A stretch of 27,977 bases of DNA from an uncultured Eubacteriales bacterium (GCA_902477055.1 CABSFY010000015.1:1-27977), one strand, 5' to 3'. Counted from the first letter of the stretch, positions 6,565 through 14,801 are shown. Notes: generated by a model from the letters alone, not told the origin. Numbers and translations are program-made.

Positions 6565-7710
6565 TCACAGCTCCTCGGCCATGGCCGCGATTTGCGCACG
6601 GCTTTCGTCGGACAGCGCCGAGCGGAGGGTGACGGTGGTGCTGAGCCACGTCAGCTCCTTCGCCTTTTCCAGCATCCGGCGCATGACACCGGCGGCAGTC
6701 GGCGCCCACGAGCCGTTTTCGATCAGGCCGACCGTGCGATTGCGGAAGTTCCGCTCGGTCAGGTCGAGAATAAAATCGCGCATGAAGGGGAAAACCTCCG
6801 TGTTATACGTCGTTGTTGCAAGAACGAGCCGATCGTAGCGGAAGGCATCCTCCACCGCTTTGGAGCGGTCGCAGCGGGCAAGATCGTGCAAAACGACGGT
6901 TCTGCCCTTCTCACGCAGCTTTTCGGCAAGCAGCTCGACTGCCTCCCTCGTGTGGCCGTAGACGGAGGTATAGGCGATACAGACGCCCTCGTCCTCTGGC
7001 GTGTAAGACGACCAAATGTGATAGAGATTCAGATAGTATCCGAGATTTTCCGTCAGCACCGGGCCGTGCAGCGGGCAGATCGCCGCAAGCTCCAGCGCCG
7101 CCGCCTTTTTCAGCAGCATCTGCACCTGCGCGCCGTATTTGCCGACAATGCCGATGTAATACCGCCGCGCCTCACAGGCCCAGTCCTCGTCGGCATCCAG
7201 CGCGCCGAACTTGCCGAAGGCATCGGCGGAAAAGAGCACCCGGTCGGCCGCATCGTAGGTAACCATGACCTCCGGCCAGTGGACCATCGGCGCAAAGAGG
7301 AAGGTCAGCGTGTGCCGGCCGAGGCAGAGAGTGCCGCCGTTTTCCACCGTCAGGCGGTTCGGGCAGGCATCCGCGCCGAAAAACGCGTCGATCAGGCGGA
7401 AGGTTTGGCTGTTTCCGACGACCACGGCCTCCGGATATGCCTCGGTAAAGGTGCGGATGTTCGCCGAATGATCCGGCTCCATATGCTGCACGATCAGGTA
7501 GTCCGGCTTGCGGCCGTCCAGCGCCTCGGCAAGCTGCGCCAGCCACTGCGCCCCGAAATGCGCCTCCACCGTATCCAGCACGGCAATTTTTTCGTCCAGC
7601 ACCGCATAGGAGTTGTACGCCATGCCGTTCGGGACGGAATACTGCCCCTCAAACAGGTCGAGTCTGCGGTCATTCACGCCGATGTAGCGAATATCCTTCG
7701 TAATTTCCAT
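6565..7710 (-). CDS. fprA: Flavodiiron protein (A-type flavoprotein, O2/NO reductase)
   Basis: This 381-residue protein has the full two-domain layout. The N-terminal metallo-beta-lactamase-like domain carries the diiron ligands His76-x-Glu78-x-Asp80-His81 (QHMEPDH), His144 (VHWPE), Asp163 (FSADAFG) and His215 (PLHGP). The C-terminal flavodoxin domain (about 244-381) has the FMN phosphate loop TSVYGHT. Such proteins reduce O2 to water, or NO to N2O, in the cytoplasm of anaerobes, taking electrons from rubredoxin or a flavin reductase. No rubredoxin domain is fused and no rubredoxin gene is adjacent. AAGGAG precedes the ATG, and a strong promoter lies at 7744-7772. It is probably monocistronic. 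Confidence 0.95.
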   Translation of the reverse strand: MEITKDIRYIGVNDRRLDLFEGQYSVPNGMAYNSYAVLDEKIAVLDTVEAHFGAQWLAQLAEALDGRKPDYLIVQHMEPDHSANIRTFTEAYPEAVVVGNSQTFRLIDAFFGADACPNRLTVENGGTLCLGRHTLTFLFAPMVHWPEVMVTYDAADRVLFSADAFGKFGALDADEDWACEARRYYIGIVGKYGAQVQMLLKKAAALELAAICPLHGPVLTENLGYYLNLYHIWSSYTPEDEGVCIAYTSVYGHTREAVELLAEKLREKGRTVVLHDLARCDRSKAVEDAFRYDRLVLATTTYNTEVFPFMRDFILDLTERNFRNRTVGLIENGSWAPTAAGVMRRMLEKAKELTWLSTTVTLRSALSDESRAQIAAMAEEL

Positions 7711-7743
7711 GCTCGTTCTCCTTATGTAAATATTCTATAGACC

Positions 7744-7772
7744 ATTATACGCAAAACCACGGTCAGATGCAA
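7744..7772 (-). promoter_or_regulatory. Sigma-A promoter of the flavodiiron gene
   Basis: Minus strand: TTGCAT (7767-7772), 17 bases, TATAAT (7744-7749), a full consensus -10. It begins just below the terminator of the preceding phosphatase gene. Confidence 0.85.
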
Positions 7773-7775
7773 GCG

Positions 7776-7812
7776 CGAAAAAGCGCACGGAGCAGGAAAA
7801 GACTCCGTGCGC
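7776..7812 (-). terminator. Terminator of the zinc-ribbon/phosphatase operon
   Basis: Arms GCGCACGGAG (7783-7792) and CTCCGTGCGC (7803-7812) form a perfect 10-bp stem. On the minus strand CTTTTTC follows. The plus side also has AATTATTTTT, so it may work in both directions. Confidence 0.8.
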
Positions 7813-7849
7813 AATTATTTTTCGACGCATTTCGGCGGATTCGGAGCTG

Positions 7850-7905
7850 CCTGCGCAAGATTGCCGCGTCGCTTCGCGCAATGACATAGGTGGGACGTTT
7901 GCGTA
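7850..7905. repeat. Interspersed repeat remnant (CAATGACA-type)
   Basis: The segment GATTGCCGCGTCGCTTCGCG followed by CAATGACA resembles a short repeat very common between genes in gut Clostridia (general knowledge). It is followed by GGGACGTTTGCGTA (7892-7905), a 14-mer also present at 190-203 directly after another repeat cluster. No gene is seen between the terminator and the phosphatase stop. Confidence 0.5.
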
Positions 7906-7912
7906 GTCGCTA

Positions 7913-9889
7913 TTACTTTCCCAAAAACCGCACCAGAACGGCGGCGGCTTGGGCGCGGGTGGCGCCGTCCTGCGGCAGCAGCAGCCCGTCCGAGCCCTTG
8001 AAAATCCCCGCGCCGACGGCCCAGCACATTGCCTCGCGCGCGTAGGGACTGACGGACGCGCCGTCGGCAAAGCCGCTCAGGCTGCTGCGCGCCGCCTCGT
8101 CCAGCGCGTTTTTCTCCGCATACCGCAGGAGAATCGTGGCAAGCTGCTCCCGCGTCAGCGCCTCGTCGGGGGAGAAGGTCGTCCGGGTAGTGCCGAGCAC
8201 GATGCCCTCCTGCGCGGCCCACGCGACGGCGCCGCTGTACCACTGCCCATCCGGCACGTCGGTAAAGGCGGTCACGCCGCCCGCCGGACGGCCTGCAATG
8301 CGCCAGAGCACCGTAACGAACATGGCGCGGCTCATCCCATCCTCCGGCGAGAAGCGCCCGCGCCCCGTGCCCTCCATCCAGAAGCGGAGGTACGCGGTCT
8401 GCACGTCAGAAAAATACCACTGCCCCTGCGCCACGTCGGTAAACGGCGCGGCGGCGCTGCGCAGCCGCCGCGCGACGATCTCCGGCACATACAGGCGCGG
8501 CATGTCCTCCTCGGAGCGGACTGCAATGCCGTAGGGAAAGGCCTGCAGGCTTCCGTCCGGAAGGGCAAACGCGGCGGTGTCCGCCTCGACAGCCGTCACG
8601 CTGCCGTCCAGCGGCGTAAACAGCCGCGCCGCCGTCAGATCCAGCCCCGCAATTTCCGCAAGCCCTGCGGCCAGCCGGTAATTATCGACGGCATAGGCCT
8701 CGTTGATCTGCGTGCCGCTGTAGAATTCTCCGGTTCGCACGGTTCCTGCCTGCGTGGGCAGACCGACCGTTTGCAGAAAGGTCTCCCGCGCCGTCTCCGG
8801 CCCATAGTACCAGATGCCCACATTCTGCGCCGAATGGTCGCCGGGCGTGTTCCATGTAATGCTGTCGGTCGGCTTGATGCCGTTTTGGAGGTCTTGAAGC
8901 GCCGCGTCGAGGTCGTTGACGTCCAGCGCGCCGGTGTCGTGATCAGGGACGGCGAGCACGGCGGTGCTGCCGTCCTGCTTGGCCCAGTTGACGGCATAGG
9001 CAAACGCCTCGTCAAAGGCCAGATACTCCGCCGCCGCCGTTCGCGCGTCCTGCGCGTGGGCCTTCTTGTCCACGCAGCCGCCCTCGACGAGCAGGAAAAA
9101 GCCGTCCGCGTCAGCGGAAAGCACCGCAATGGCCGCCGCCGTCATTTCCAGCAGCGTCGGCTGCGTCGAGGGCTTGCGGTCGGTCTCCATGGGCTTACCC
9201 GCCTCGCTGAAGCGGCTCCAGATGCGCTTCTCGCCCCGCGCGACTGCCGCGGCAAGCGATTCGGCGTCGGTCACGACGGTATAGCCCTCCTGCTCCGCCG
9301 TGACGCTTCCGGTCGAGTCGCCGTCCGAGCCGCCGCCGAGCAGAAGGTCAAGGTTGTGCCGCAGCATCTGCGCGGCGATCCGGTCGGTCTGGCCGCGCGT
9401 TTTCACGTGCGCGGCAAAGGCGGCGGGCGTCGCGTCCGTCCAGTAGCTGGTCGTGACGATGCCAGTGGCCTTGCCGTCGGCCTGCGCCGCCTCGAGCAGC
9501 GAGGGGCGCGGCACGCCGTCCGGATCCATACCGACGCGGCTGTTGACGGTGCGGTAGCCGCTGGAAATCGCGGTTCCTCCGGCGGCGGAGTCCGTCACCG
9601 CTTTGTTTGACGAACGCGTCCGCGCCGTGCCGATCAGGTAGCCCGAAAGGTACAGGCCGTTGTGCGTCTCTCCGGCGATGGCGTCCGTCGTGATGGGGGT
9701 CCGCTGCCCCTTGACGCCGGTTCCGGCCAGCTTGGCCGCCTCGGCAAGGTCATAATTGCCGAAGCCGCCGCCGTCGGGGATCATAAGAATGATATTTTTA
9801 ACCTGCGGCGCCGCCGCGGCAGCCTGTGCCGGAAATACCGCGCACAGCAGCGCCAGCGCCAGCAGGGCGGCAAGCAATCGCTGCTTCAT
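7913..9889 (-). CDS. Secreted alkaline phosphatase with three C-terminal SLH domains
   Basis: This 658-residue protein begins with a Sec signal peptide (about 1-25, ending AQA-AAAA). A PhoA-type alkaline phosphatase domain follows: metal Asp39 (MIPDGGG), nucleophile Ser101 in TDSAAGGTA, TDATPAAFAAH (151-161), EGGCVDKKAHAQD with the metal Glu, Asp and His, VPDHDTG, and GDHSAQN with the last metal His. The C-terminal ~190 residues hold three S-layer homology repeats (FTDVAQGQWYF.., FTDVPDGQWYS.., a third around FADGASVSPYA). It should remove phosphate from organic monoesters while bound to the cell-wall polymer. The ATG at 9889 has AGGAGG seven bases upstream and overlaps the stop of the zinc-ribbon gene by four bases; a longer in-frame extension lacks a signal peptide and was rejected. 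Confidence 0.93.
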   Translation of the reverse strand: MKQRLLAALLALALLCAVFPAQAAAAAPQVKNIILMIPDGGGFGNYDLAEAAKLAGTGVKGQRTPITTDAIAGETHNGLYLSGYLIGTARTRSSNKAVTDSAAGGTAISSGYRTVNSRVGMDPDGVPRPSLLEAAQADGKATGIVTTSYWTDATPAAFAAHVKTRGQTDRIAAQMLRHNLDLLLGGGSDGDSTGSVTAEQEGYTVVTDAESLAAAVARGEKRIWSRFSEAGKPMETDRKPSTQPTLLEMTAAAIAVLSADADGFFLLVEGGCVDKKAHAQDARTAAAEYLAFDEAFAYAVNWAKQDGSTAVLAVPDHDTGALDVNDLDAALQDLQNGIKPTDSITWNTPGDHSAQNVGIWYYGPETARETFLQTVGLPTQAGTVRTGEFYSGTQINEAYAVDNYRLAAGLAEIAGLDLTAARLFTPLDGSVTAVEADTAAFALPDGSLQAFPYGIAVRSEEDMPRLYVPEIVARRLRSAAAPFTDVAQGQWYFSDVQTAYLRFWMEGTGRGRFSPEDGMSRAMFVTVLWRIAGRPAGGVTAFTDVPDGQWYSGAVAWAAQEGIVLGTTRTTFSPDEALTREQLATILLRYAEKNALDEAARSSLSGFADGASVSPYAREAMCWAVGAGIFKGSDGLLLPQDGATRAQAAAVLVRFLGK

Positions 9890-10152
9890 TTTTTGTCCTC
9901 CTGTTTCGGTTTTCGCTTCTGCTGCGCGGCGATCTCCATCATCCGCTCGTACATCTCGTCGCCGACGCATTGGCGGGCATATTTGCACCACTGCACGCAG
10001 CTCAGGCTATCGTTATACGCAACAAAGCCGCAGACCTCGCAGGTCACCTGTGTGTCCGTGGAAAAAATCTCGATGGGATTACCGCACTGCGGGCAGATTT
10101 TTTCCTCCAGCGTCGGCGTGCGCGGCTTTCCCTGACAACCGTCCATAATCAT
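9886..10152 (-). CDS. Small cysteine-rich zinc-ribbon protein
   Basis: This 88-residue cytoplasmic protein has two parts. The first is a zinc ribbon, with CPQCG (around residue 21) and CEVCG (around 39). The second is a Cx3Cx5C cluster in the phrase SCVQWCKYARQCVG (51-64), followed by a charged helix and a lysine-rich end. The ribbon should bind one Zn2+. The second cluster might bind another metal or an Fe-S centre, but that is a guess. I recognise the architecture as recurrent in anaerobic Firmicutes but know no assigned function. It leads the operon with the alkaline phosphatase (ATGA overlap), behind the promoter at 10177-10205 and an AAAGGAGG site. A second ATG at 10146 is possible. Confidence 0.82.
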   Translation of the reverse strand: MIMDGCQGKPRTPTLEEKICPQCGNPIEIFSTDTQVTCEVCGFVAYNDSLSCVQWCKYARQCVGDEMYERMMEIAAQQKRKPKQEDKK

Positions 10153-10176
10153 AAAAACATTCCTCCTTTTACCAAC

Positions 10177-10205
10177 AGTATATCCAACAATTCCGCAGAC
10201 CGCAA
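10177..10205 (-). promoter_or_regulatory. Promoter of the zinc-ribbon/alkaline phosphatase operon
   Basis: Minus strand: TTGCGG (10200-10205), 17 bases, TATACT (10177-10182). It is back to back with the pepD promoter; the -35 boxes are ten bases apart. No obvious Pho-box direct repeats are seen. Confidence 0.65.
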
Positions 10206-10215
10206 GAGGAAATGG

Positions 10216-10244
10216 TTGCCTGCGGCAGAAAAGTGTGCTAAAAT
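10216..10244 (+). promoter_or_regulatory. Promoter of pepD
   Basis: TTGCCT (10216-10221), 17 bases, TAAAAT (10239-10244), about 37 bases before the pepD start codon. Confidence 0.65.
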
Positions 10245-10280
10245 ATGCACGGCGGCGACCCCGCCGGAAGGAGAATTGCC

Positions 10281-11705
10281 ATGAAAGTACTACAGGGACT
10301 GCGCCCGGCTGCGGCGCTGGAATATTTTGAGGCGCTGTGCGCCATTCCGCACGGCTCGCGCGACACCAAGCGCATCTCGGACTACTGCGCCGCCTTTGCG
10401 CAGGAGCACGGACTGCGCTATGTGCAGGACGCGGCGAATAATATCGTGATTTATAAGGGCGCGACGCCCGGCTATGAGGAGCATCCGACGGTCATTTTGC
10501 AGGGACATTTGGATATGGTCTGCGAAAAGGATGCCGACTGCGATATCGATTTTACGCGCGACGGCCTGCGCCTTGCGCACGACGGCGAGTACATCTTCGC
10601 CAAAGGCACGACGCTCGGCGGCGACGACGGCATTGCCGTGGCCTATGCGCTGGCGGTGCTGGCGGCGGACGATATCGCCCACCCGGCGCTTGAGGCGGTG
10701 TTCACCGTGGACGAGGAGATCGGAATGCTCGGTGCGGCGGCGCTGGATATGTCGCTGCTGCACGGCCGCGTGCTGCTCAACTGCGACTCCGAGGATGAGG
10801 GGGTTTTGACCGTAAGCTGTGCCGGCGGCGCGACCTCGAGGCTGACGCTGCCCGTCGAGCGGACGGCCTGCGGCAGCGGTAAGGCCCTGCGCGTCGGTGT
10901 GCGGAAGCTGACGGGCGGCCACAGCGGCGTGGAGATCAACAAGGGTCGCGCCAACGCCAATAAGGTGCTCGCGCAGCTCCTTGCAGGACTTCCGGTGCAT
11001 CTTGTCGGCGTTGACGGCGGCAGCAAGGACAACGCCATCCCGCGCGAGAGCACAGCGATCGTCGTAACGTGTGACCCGGATGTGGAAACGCGGCTGGCGG
11101 CGCGGTGGGAAACGATCCGCGCGGCGCTTCCCGCCGGGGAAACGGCGGCGGAATTCTTCGTCGAACCGGCGCAGCCCACCCTCGACCCTATGTCCGAGGC
11201 CAGCACGAAGGCCGTGCTGGGGCTGCTCAACGCCCTGCCCAACGGTGTGCAGGCGATGAGCAGCGATATGAAAGGGCTGGTGCAGACCTCGCTGAACCTC
11301 GGTATTCTCAAGACCGGGGCAGCCGACGTGACGATGACCTTCTCCGTCCGCAGCTCGGTCAACGCGGAAAAGGCCGCGCTAATCGAAACGCTGCAGCACA
11401 CCGGCGCGACCTTTGGCGCTGTCTATAGCGAGTCCGGCGCGTACCCCGCGTGGGAGTATCGGAAGGAATCCCGCCTGCGCACGGTCATGGTCGATACGTT
11501 CGAGCAGCTTTACGGGAAAAAGCCCGTCGTCGAGGCCATCCACGCCGGACTGGAATGCGGCATCTTCTCCGACGCGCTGCCCGGCCTGGACGCAGTGTCC
11601 TTCGGCCCGCAGATGCACGACATCCACACCTCCCGCGAGCGACTGGATATCGCCTCCGTCGCCCGCACATGGGACTATCTCCTCGCCATTCTGAAGGCAC
11701 TGTAA
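10281..11705 (+). CDS. pepD: Aminoacyl-histidine dipeptidase (peptidase family M20)
   Basis: This 474-residue cytoplasmic metallopeptidase cleaves Xaa-His dipeptides such as carnosine and probably other short peptides. The M20 two-zinc set is complete: His76-x-Asp78 (LQGHLDM), bridging Asp115 (TLGGDDGIA), catalytic Glu145 and ligand Glu146 (VDEEIG), Asp169 (NCDSEDEG), and the late His near 421 (IHAGLECG). The lid domain carries the GGHSGVEINKGRANANK segment characteristic of PepD-type enzymes. The length matches the family (about 480). The ATG at 10281 is chosen for the GGAG site eight bases upstream and its own promoter. Downstream is a palindrome and IS remnant rather than another gene. Confidence 0.94.
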   Translation: MKVLQGLRPAAALEYFEALCAIPHGSRDTKRISDYCAAFAQEHGLRYVQDAANNIVIYKGATPGYEEHPTVILQGHLDMVCEKDADCDIDFTRDGLRLAHDGEYIFAKGTTLGGDDGIAVAYALAVLAADDIAHPALEAVFTVDEEIGMLGAAALDMSLLHGRVLLNCDSEDEGVLTVSCAGGATSRLTLPVERTACGSGKALRVGVRKLTGGHSGVEINKGRANANKVLAQLLAGLPVHLVGVDGGSKDNAIPRESTAIVVTCDPDVETRLAARWETIRAALPAGETAAEFFVEPAQPTLDPMSEASTKAVLGLLNALPNGVQAMSSDMKGLVQTSLNLGILKTGAADVTMTFSVRSSVNAEKAALIETLQHTGATFGAVYSESGAYPAWEYRKESRLRTVMVDTFEQLYGKKPVVEAIHAGLECGIFSDALPGLDAVSFGPQMHDIHTSRERLDIASVARTWDYLLAILKAL

Positions 11706-11737
11706 TCAGAGAGAAAGCCGCAGGAACGAAGGAACAG

Positions 11738-11784
11738 CACCCCATCTGTTAGACAATGTGGGATAATGTCTAACAGACGGGGTG
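11738..11784. repeat. 18-bp inverted repeat, probable end of an IS3-type element
   Basis: CACCCCATCTGTTAGACA (11738-11755) and TGTCTAACAGACGGGGTG (11767-11784) pair with one mismatch around an 11-base loop. It lies directly before a transposase N-terminal fragment, and TGTTAGACA-like words would suit an IS terminal repeat. ATTTTA follows, so it may also terminate pepD transcripts. Confidence 0.6.
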
Positions 11785-11790
11785 ATTTTA

Positions 11791-11832
11791 ATGCCAAAAG
11801 GGATACCAAACAAACGATACACACCGGAAGGG
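11791..11832 (+). pseudogene. Remnant of an IS3-family transposase OrfA
   Basis: The first 13 codons read MPKGIPNKRYTPE, the usual N-terminus of OrfA proteins of IS3-family elements in gut Firmicutes. Similarity stops right after TPE; what follows (GAVEISRNCLN..) has no HTH motif, and no OrfB with a DDE domain is present. Only the left end of the element survives. The rest of the 11706-11947 gap holds no recognisable gene. Confidence 0.65.
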
Positions 11833-11947
11833 GCCGTGGAGATCTCACGGAATTGCTTGAACCTTTCGGAAGGTTTCTGCGAATACGGAACATTTTACGC
11901 GAGATCGTCACGTCGCTTCGCTCCGGCCGGCAAGCGGAGCGGCCGCA

Positions 11948-13618
11948 TCAGTCGTCCAGCAGGCTGTACAGGGGGTAGCAGATGAGCTGCTTGCCAGTCA
12001 TGTCATAGACATAGGAGGCGCGGTCGTCATAGCAGGTCAGGATGCCGTTGTTGAGCGACAGGCCGCTGCGCAGATTGCCGGGAACGGTGAACTGCGGTGT
12101 CAGATTTGCGTCATAGAACGTCAGTTCGTTGTTGACGTTGACGACCAGATAGGGCGTTGTATCGTCTGAGCTGTCGTAGACCGTGTAGCAATTTCCCCGG
12201 AAGGTCAGCACGGCCTCGAGCTGCTCGTTATAAATCGCGGTGTCCACGCAGAGATAGCTGTCCCGTTCGCTGCCGCTGACAACGACGAAATACGGGAACT
12301 CCGTGCCGTCGCGGTAGGTGCAGGAGGCGACATAGCCGCCGATGCCAAGCTCTTTGGTCATTTCCTGCCCGGTGACGATGTTTCGGAAGGTTGTTGTCGT
12401 TCCGGAGGTCCGGGAGAAAACGCGCGTGCCGGTGATGGGGTTCCAATCGCCGCCCTGCACGCCCTCGATCAAATTGCCGTCGCGGTCGAGGAAGGTGTTG
12501 GCGTTGTCATTCTCGCTGCTTGTAACGTAATAGCTCCCCTCCCAATAGAGGTAGTCGTTGCCGGGAATGGTGAAGATCTCGTTGCCCTCCGCGTCGATCA
12601 CATGGTAGTCGTCGCTCTGGCTGCTTTTCACGGTAAAGCGGTCGGGGGCGTCGAGATTGATCGAGTAGAAGCTGCGGCCAAACATGAAGCTGCCGTCGGG
12701 CTTCAGCACGGCGCTGGTCTGGTCCGCCTGCTCGACGCAGACGTAACCGCCCGACCGGCTGTAGAGATAGTCAAACGGCCCGGCTACCTGTTCGCCGTCG
12801 AGGGTGAACAGGTAAAGATCCGTATTCTCCCGCTGCGTGCCGTTGTCCCAGTCCTCAAATTCGCCGTTGCGCAGCGGAATGACGAGCAGGTCGCCAATAC
12901 AGTCGAGCTGCCAGTAATAGGAGCCCAGCCGGTCACCGTAGGGCAGGTCTGCCGAGGTCGTGAGCAGCGTCCCAGTGTAATCATACACGTCGAAACGTGC
13001 CACCTCGTCCGCGTTTGTGTCTGTCGGATAGACGCACAGCAGGAAGCTGTCGGCCGTGTAGATGCGGCCGTAGCGGCAGTCCGTGGCAAACGAGCCGTCC
13101 GGCGTTGCGAAGCCGAGGTACTCCTCACCGTCCGGATAGCTAACGCCGTCGGCATCGATGTATTCCGTCAAATGGATCTGCCGGAAGAGCCAAATGCACT
13201 GCGTGCCGTCGTCGTTGCGGGCCTGATTGATGGCGCTGTAAACCGGGTCGGTGACGAGCCGTCCCTTCGCGTCGGCGAAGCCGTAGACCGGGGAGGTCAT
13301 GTAACCCGCGTCGGTCACCCCGCCGACGTAGGGGTAGAGCGCACCGTAGTCGTCCCGCGCCGTCAGCTCCGGCATCGGGTCGTCTGACAGGCGGGTGAAG
13401 CGCGGCGTGACCTTCCGGTCCCTTATCGTGTAGGCATCATAGCTTGTGTTGACCGCGACGCCGCCGGGGGTCACGGTGTATTCCTTCGGCGGTGCGAGGG
13501 TCGCCGACTCGGTTGCCGGTTCGCTCGTCGGCTCCGTCGGCGTTGGCTGCGCTGCGCAGCCGCTGAGCAGGCCCAGCAGCAGCGCACCGAGCAGCAGCAT
13601 GGAAATCGTACGTTTCAT
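11948..13618 (-). CDS. Lipoprotein with WG-type beta repeats
   Basis: This 556-residue protein has a lipoprotein signal with lipobox LSGC (18-21) and a Thr/Pro/Glu-rich linker (about 25-45). A long beta-rich domain follows. The segment SPVYGFADAKGRLVTDPVY is a clear WG (KWG) repeat, and weaker repeats follow (AVLKPDGSFMFG, HVIDAEGNEIFTI, TFLDRDGNLIEG), together suggesting a beta-propeller-like surface protein. The function is unknown; WG repeats usually bind protein or ligand. It lies 25 bases behind the PstS-like gene on the same strand with an AGAGGA site, so the two lipoproteins probably share a transcript. A 7-bp GC stem after the stop (about 11917-11943) lacks a T-run. Confidence 0.82.
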   Translation of the reverse strand: MKRTISMLLLGALLLGLLSGCAAQPTPTEPTSEPATESATLAPPKEYTVTPGGVAVNTSYDAYTIRDRKVTPRFTRLSDDPMPELTARDDYGALYPYVGGVTDAGYMTSPVYGFADAKGRLVTDPVYSAINQARNDDGTQCIWLFRQIHLTEYIDADGVSYPDGEEYLGFATPDGSFATDCRYGRIYTADSFLLCVYPTDTNADEVARFDVYDYTGTLLTTSADLPYGDRLGSYYWQLDCIGDLLVIPLRNGEFEDWDNGTQRENTDLYLFTLDGEQVAGPFDYLYSRSGGYVCVEQADQTSAVLKPDGSFMFGRSFYSINLDAPDRFTVKSSQSDDYHVIDAEGNEIFTIPGNDYLYWEGSYYVTSSENDNANTFLDRDGNLIEGVQGGDWNPITGTRVFSRTSGTTTTFRNIVTGQEMTKELGIGGYVASCTYRDGTEFPYFVVVSGSERDSYLCVDTAIYNEQLEAVLTFRGNCYTVYDSSDDTTPYLVVNVNNELTFYDANLTPQFTVPGNLRSGLSLNNGILTCYDDRASYVYDMTGKQLICYPLYSLLDD

Positions 13619-13643
13619 TGCATTTTCCTCTCTTTTCGGCCGG

Positions 13644-14597
13644 TCAGTCCTTGATCTCCAGCGTGGAAACGTAGCCCTCCGCTGCGATCAGGCGCTGGCC
13701 CTCCTCGGTCATGAGCCATTCGTAAAGGATGCGGTTCGGCGCATCGGCAGCCGCCTTGGCCGGGATGACGCAGTAATACGCGTTACGGTGCGGATACTCT
13801 CCGCTGCGGATGGTTTCCGCCGAGGGAGCAACGCCGTCGATGGACAGAATCTTCAGCCCCTGCGCCATTTGCATATCATTCGCGTAATAGTACACGGAAT
13901 AGCCGATGGCGTTCGCAGAATTGTCGTAGCTCTTGACCGCCTCCATGAGGCCGCCCATGCTGGAAACGATGTACGCCTCGGGCGCGTCCATCATCGGTGT
14001 TTCCTGCATGACGAGCTTGAGCATCAGCGCCTGCGAACCGGCGTTCTCGTTGCGCTGGAAGGCCTCGATGGGCGCGTCGTCGCCGCCGACCTCGCTCCAG
14101 TTGGTGATCTCGCCGGAATAGATCTTGCGTACCTGCTCGGTCGTCAGATTATCCACCGGGTTGTTCGCGTTCACGACGAATACGAGCGCATCGGTCGCGA
14201 TGGTTTCAATGTCGGCCTCAAAATGCGCATTCTCCATTTCGTCATACACGGCGGCGTTCGGCTCGCCGACGATCAGGATGTCGCAGAAATCGGCCATCAG
14301 ATTGCGGAACGACTGCGTGGTGCGGTTAAATTGCACGAGGTCGCTCACCGCATCGCGGCTCTCGCCCAGCAGGACGCTTGCGATCGCCTCGCCCAGCGGG
14401 ACCATCGAGGTCGAGCCGTCCATGCGCGGGAAGTTCTCGCGCGTGAAGGTGAACAGGTTGTCCGGCTCGGTCGTTGCCTCCGTCACCGGCTCCGTCGGCG
14501 CGTCGGTCGGGGCCTCGGTGGGGTTATTTCCACTCGCGCAGCCTGCCAATAGTGCCAAAATCAGCACCAATACGGTCAAAATCGTCAGCTTTTTCAT
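13644..14597 (-). CDS. PstS-like phosphate-binding lipoprotein
   Basis: This 317-residue lipoprotein (lipobox LAGC, 17-20) has a TEAPTDAPTEP-type linker and a periplasmic-binding-protein fold of the PstS kind. The motif MDGSTSMVPL is the usual phosphate-binding loop, and the later phrases DALVFVVNANNPVDNLT, QVRKIYSGEITNWSEVGG and NAIGYSVYYY are PstS hallmarks. It should capture phosphate, or a similar oxyanion, outside the membrane. No pstC, pstA, pstB or phoU lies beside it, so it is an orphan binding protein that may serve a transporter elsewhere or act as a sensor. The ATG at 14597 is preferred over the GTG at 14606 because the latter overlaps the AAAGGAG site. Confidence 0.88.
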   Translation of the reverse strand: MKKLTILTVLVLILALLAGCASGNNPTEAPTDAPTEPVTEATTEPDNLFTFTRENFPRMDGSTSMVPLGEAIASVLLGESRDAVSDLVQFNRTTQSFRNLMADFCDILIVGEPNAAVYDEMENAHFEADIETIATDALVFVVNANNPVDNLTTEQVRKIYSGEITNWSEVGGDDAPIEAFQRNENAGSQALMLKLVMQETPMMDAPEAYIVSSMGGLMEAVKSYDNSANAIGYSVYYYANDMQMAQGLKILSIDGVAPSAETIRSGEYPHRNAYYCVIPAKAAADAPNRILYEWLMTEEGQRLIAAEGYVSTLEIKD

Positions 14598-14734
14598 AAA
14601 TTCCACTCCTTTTCAGTTCTGTTTTACCTACCCGGCCCTCCGCCGGGTCTTTACTTGTTAGACGAAGCCGGAGGGCAAGGGTTCCAAAAAATTTCCGTAG
14701 AAGCCGTAGGGCAATCATTCAACGGGCGATTTGC

Positions 14735-14767
14735 AAAAACCGCCGCACGGGGTTGGTCGTGCGGCGG
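14735..14767 (-). terminator. Terminator of the MATE gene
   Basis: Minus strand: arms CCGCCGCACG (14758-14767) and CGTGCGGCGG (14740-14749) form a perfect 10-bp stem followed by TTTTTGC. Between here and the PstS start, CGGAGGGC near 14667-14674 and GCCCTCCG near 14635-14642 could form a leader stem; no clear promoter box is seen there. Confidence 0.85.
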
Positions 14768-14801
14768 TGGGGTAACTGAGTTCAGTTTATCATAAAAATG
14801 T

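Noticed and set aside
7949..9610. A long plus-strand frame (553 codons) opposite the alkaline phosphatase
   Set aside because: Arg/Gly-rich composition, no domains, and fully antisense to a gene with complete catalytic motifs.
10153..10245. Pho box in the divergent promoter of the phosphatase operon
   Set aside because: No clear pair of spaced TT(A/T)ACA-type repeats is present.
11917..11943. Intrinsic terminator after the WG-repeat lipoprotein
   Set aside because: A 7-bp GC stem exists, but no T-run follows on the minus strand.
13446..14552. A 368-codon plus-strand frame opposite the PstS-like gene
   Set aside because: Antisense to a clear lipoprotein with lipobox and PstS motifs; no signal or domain of its own.
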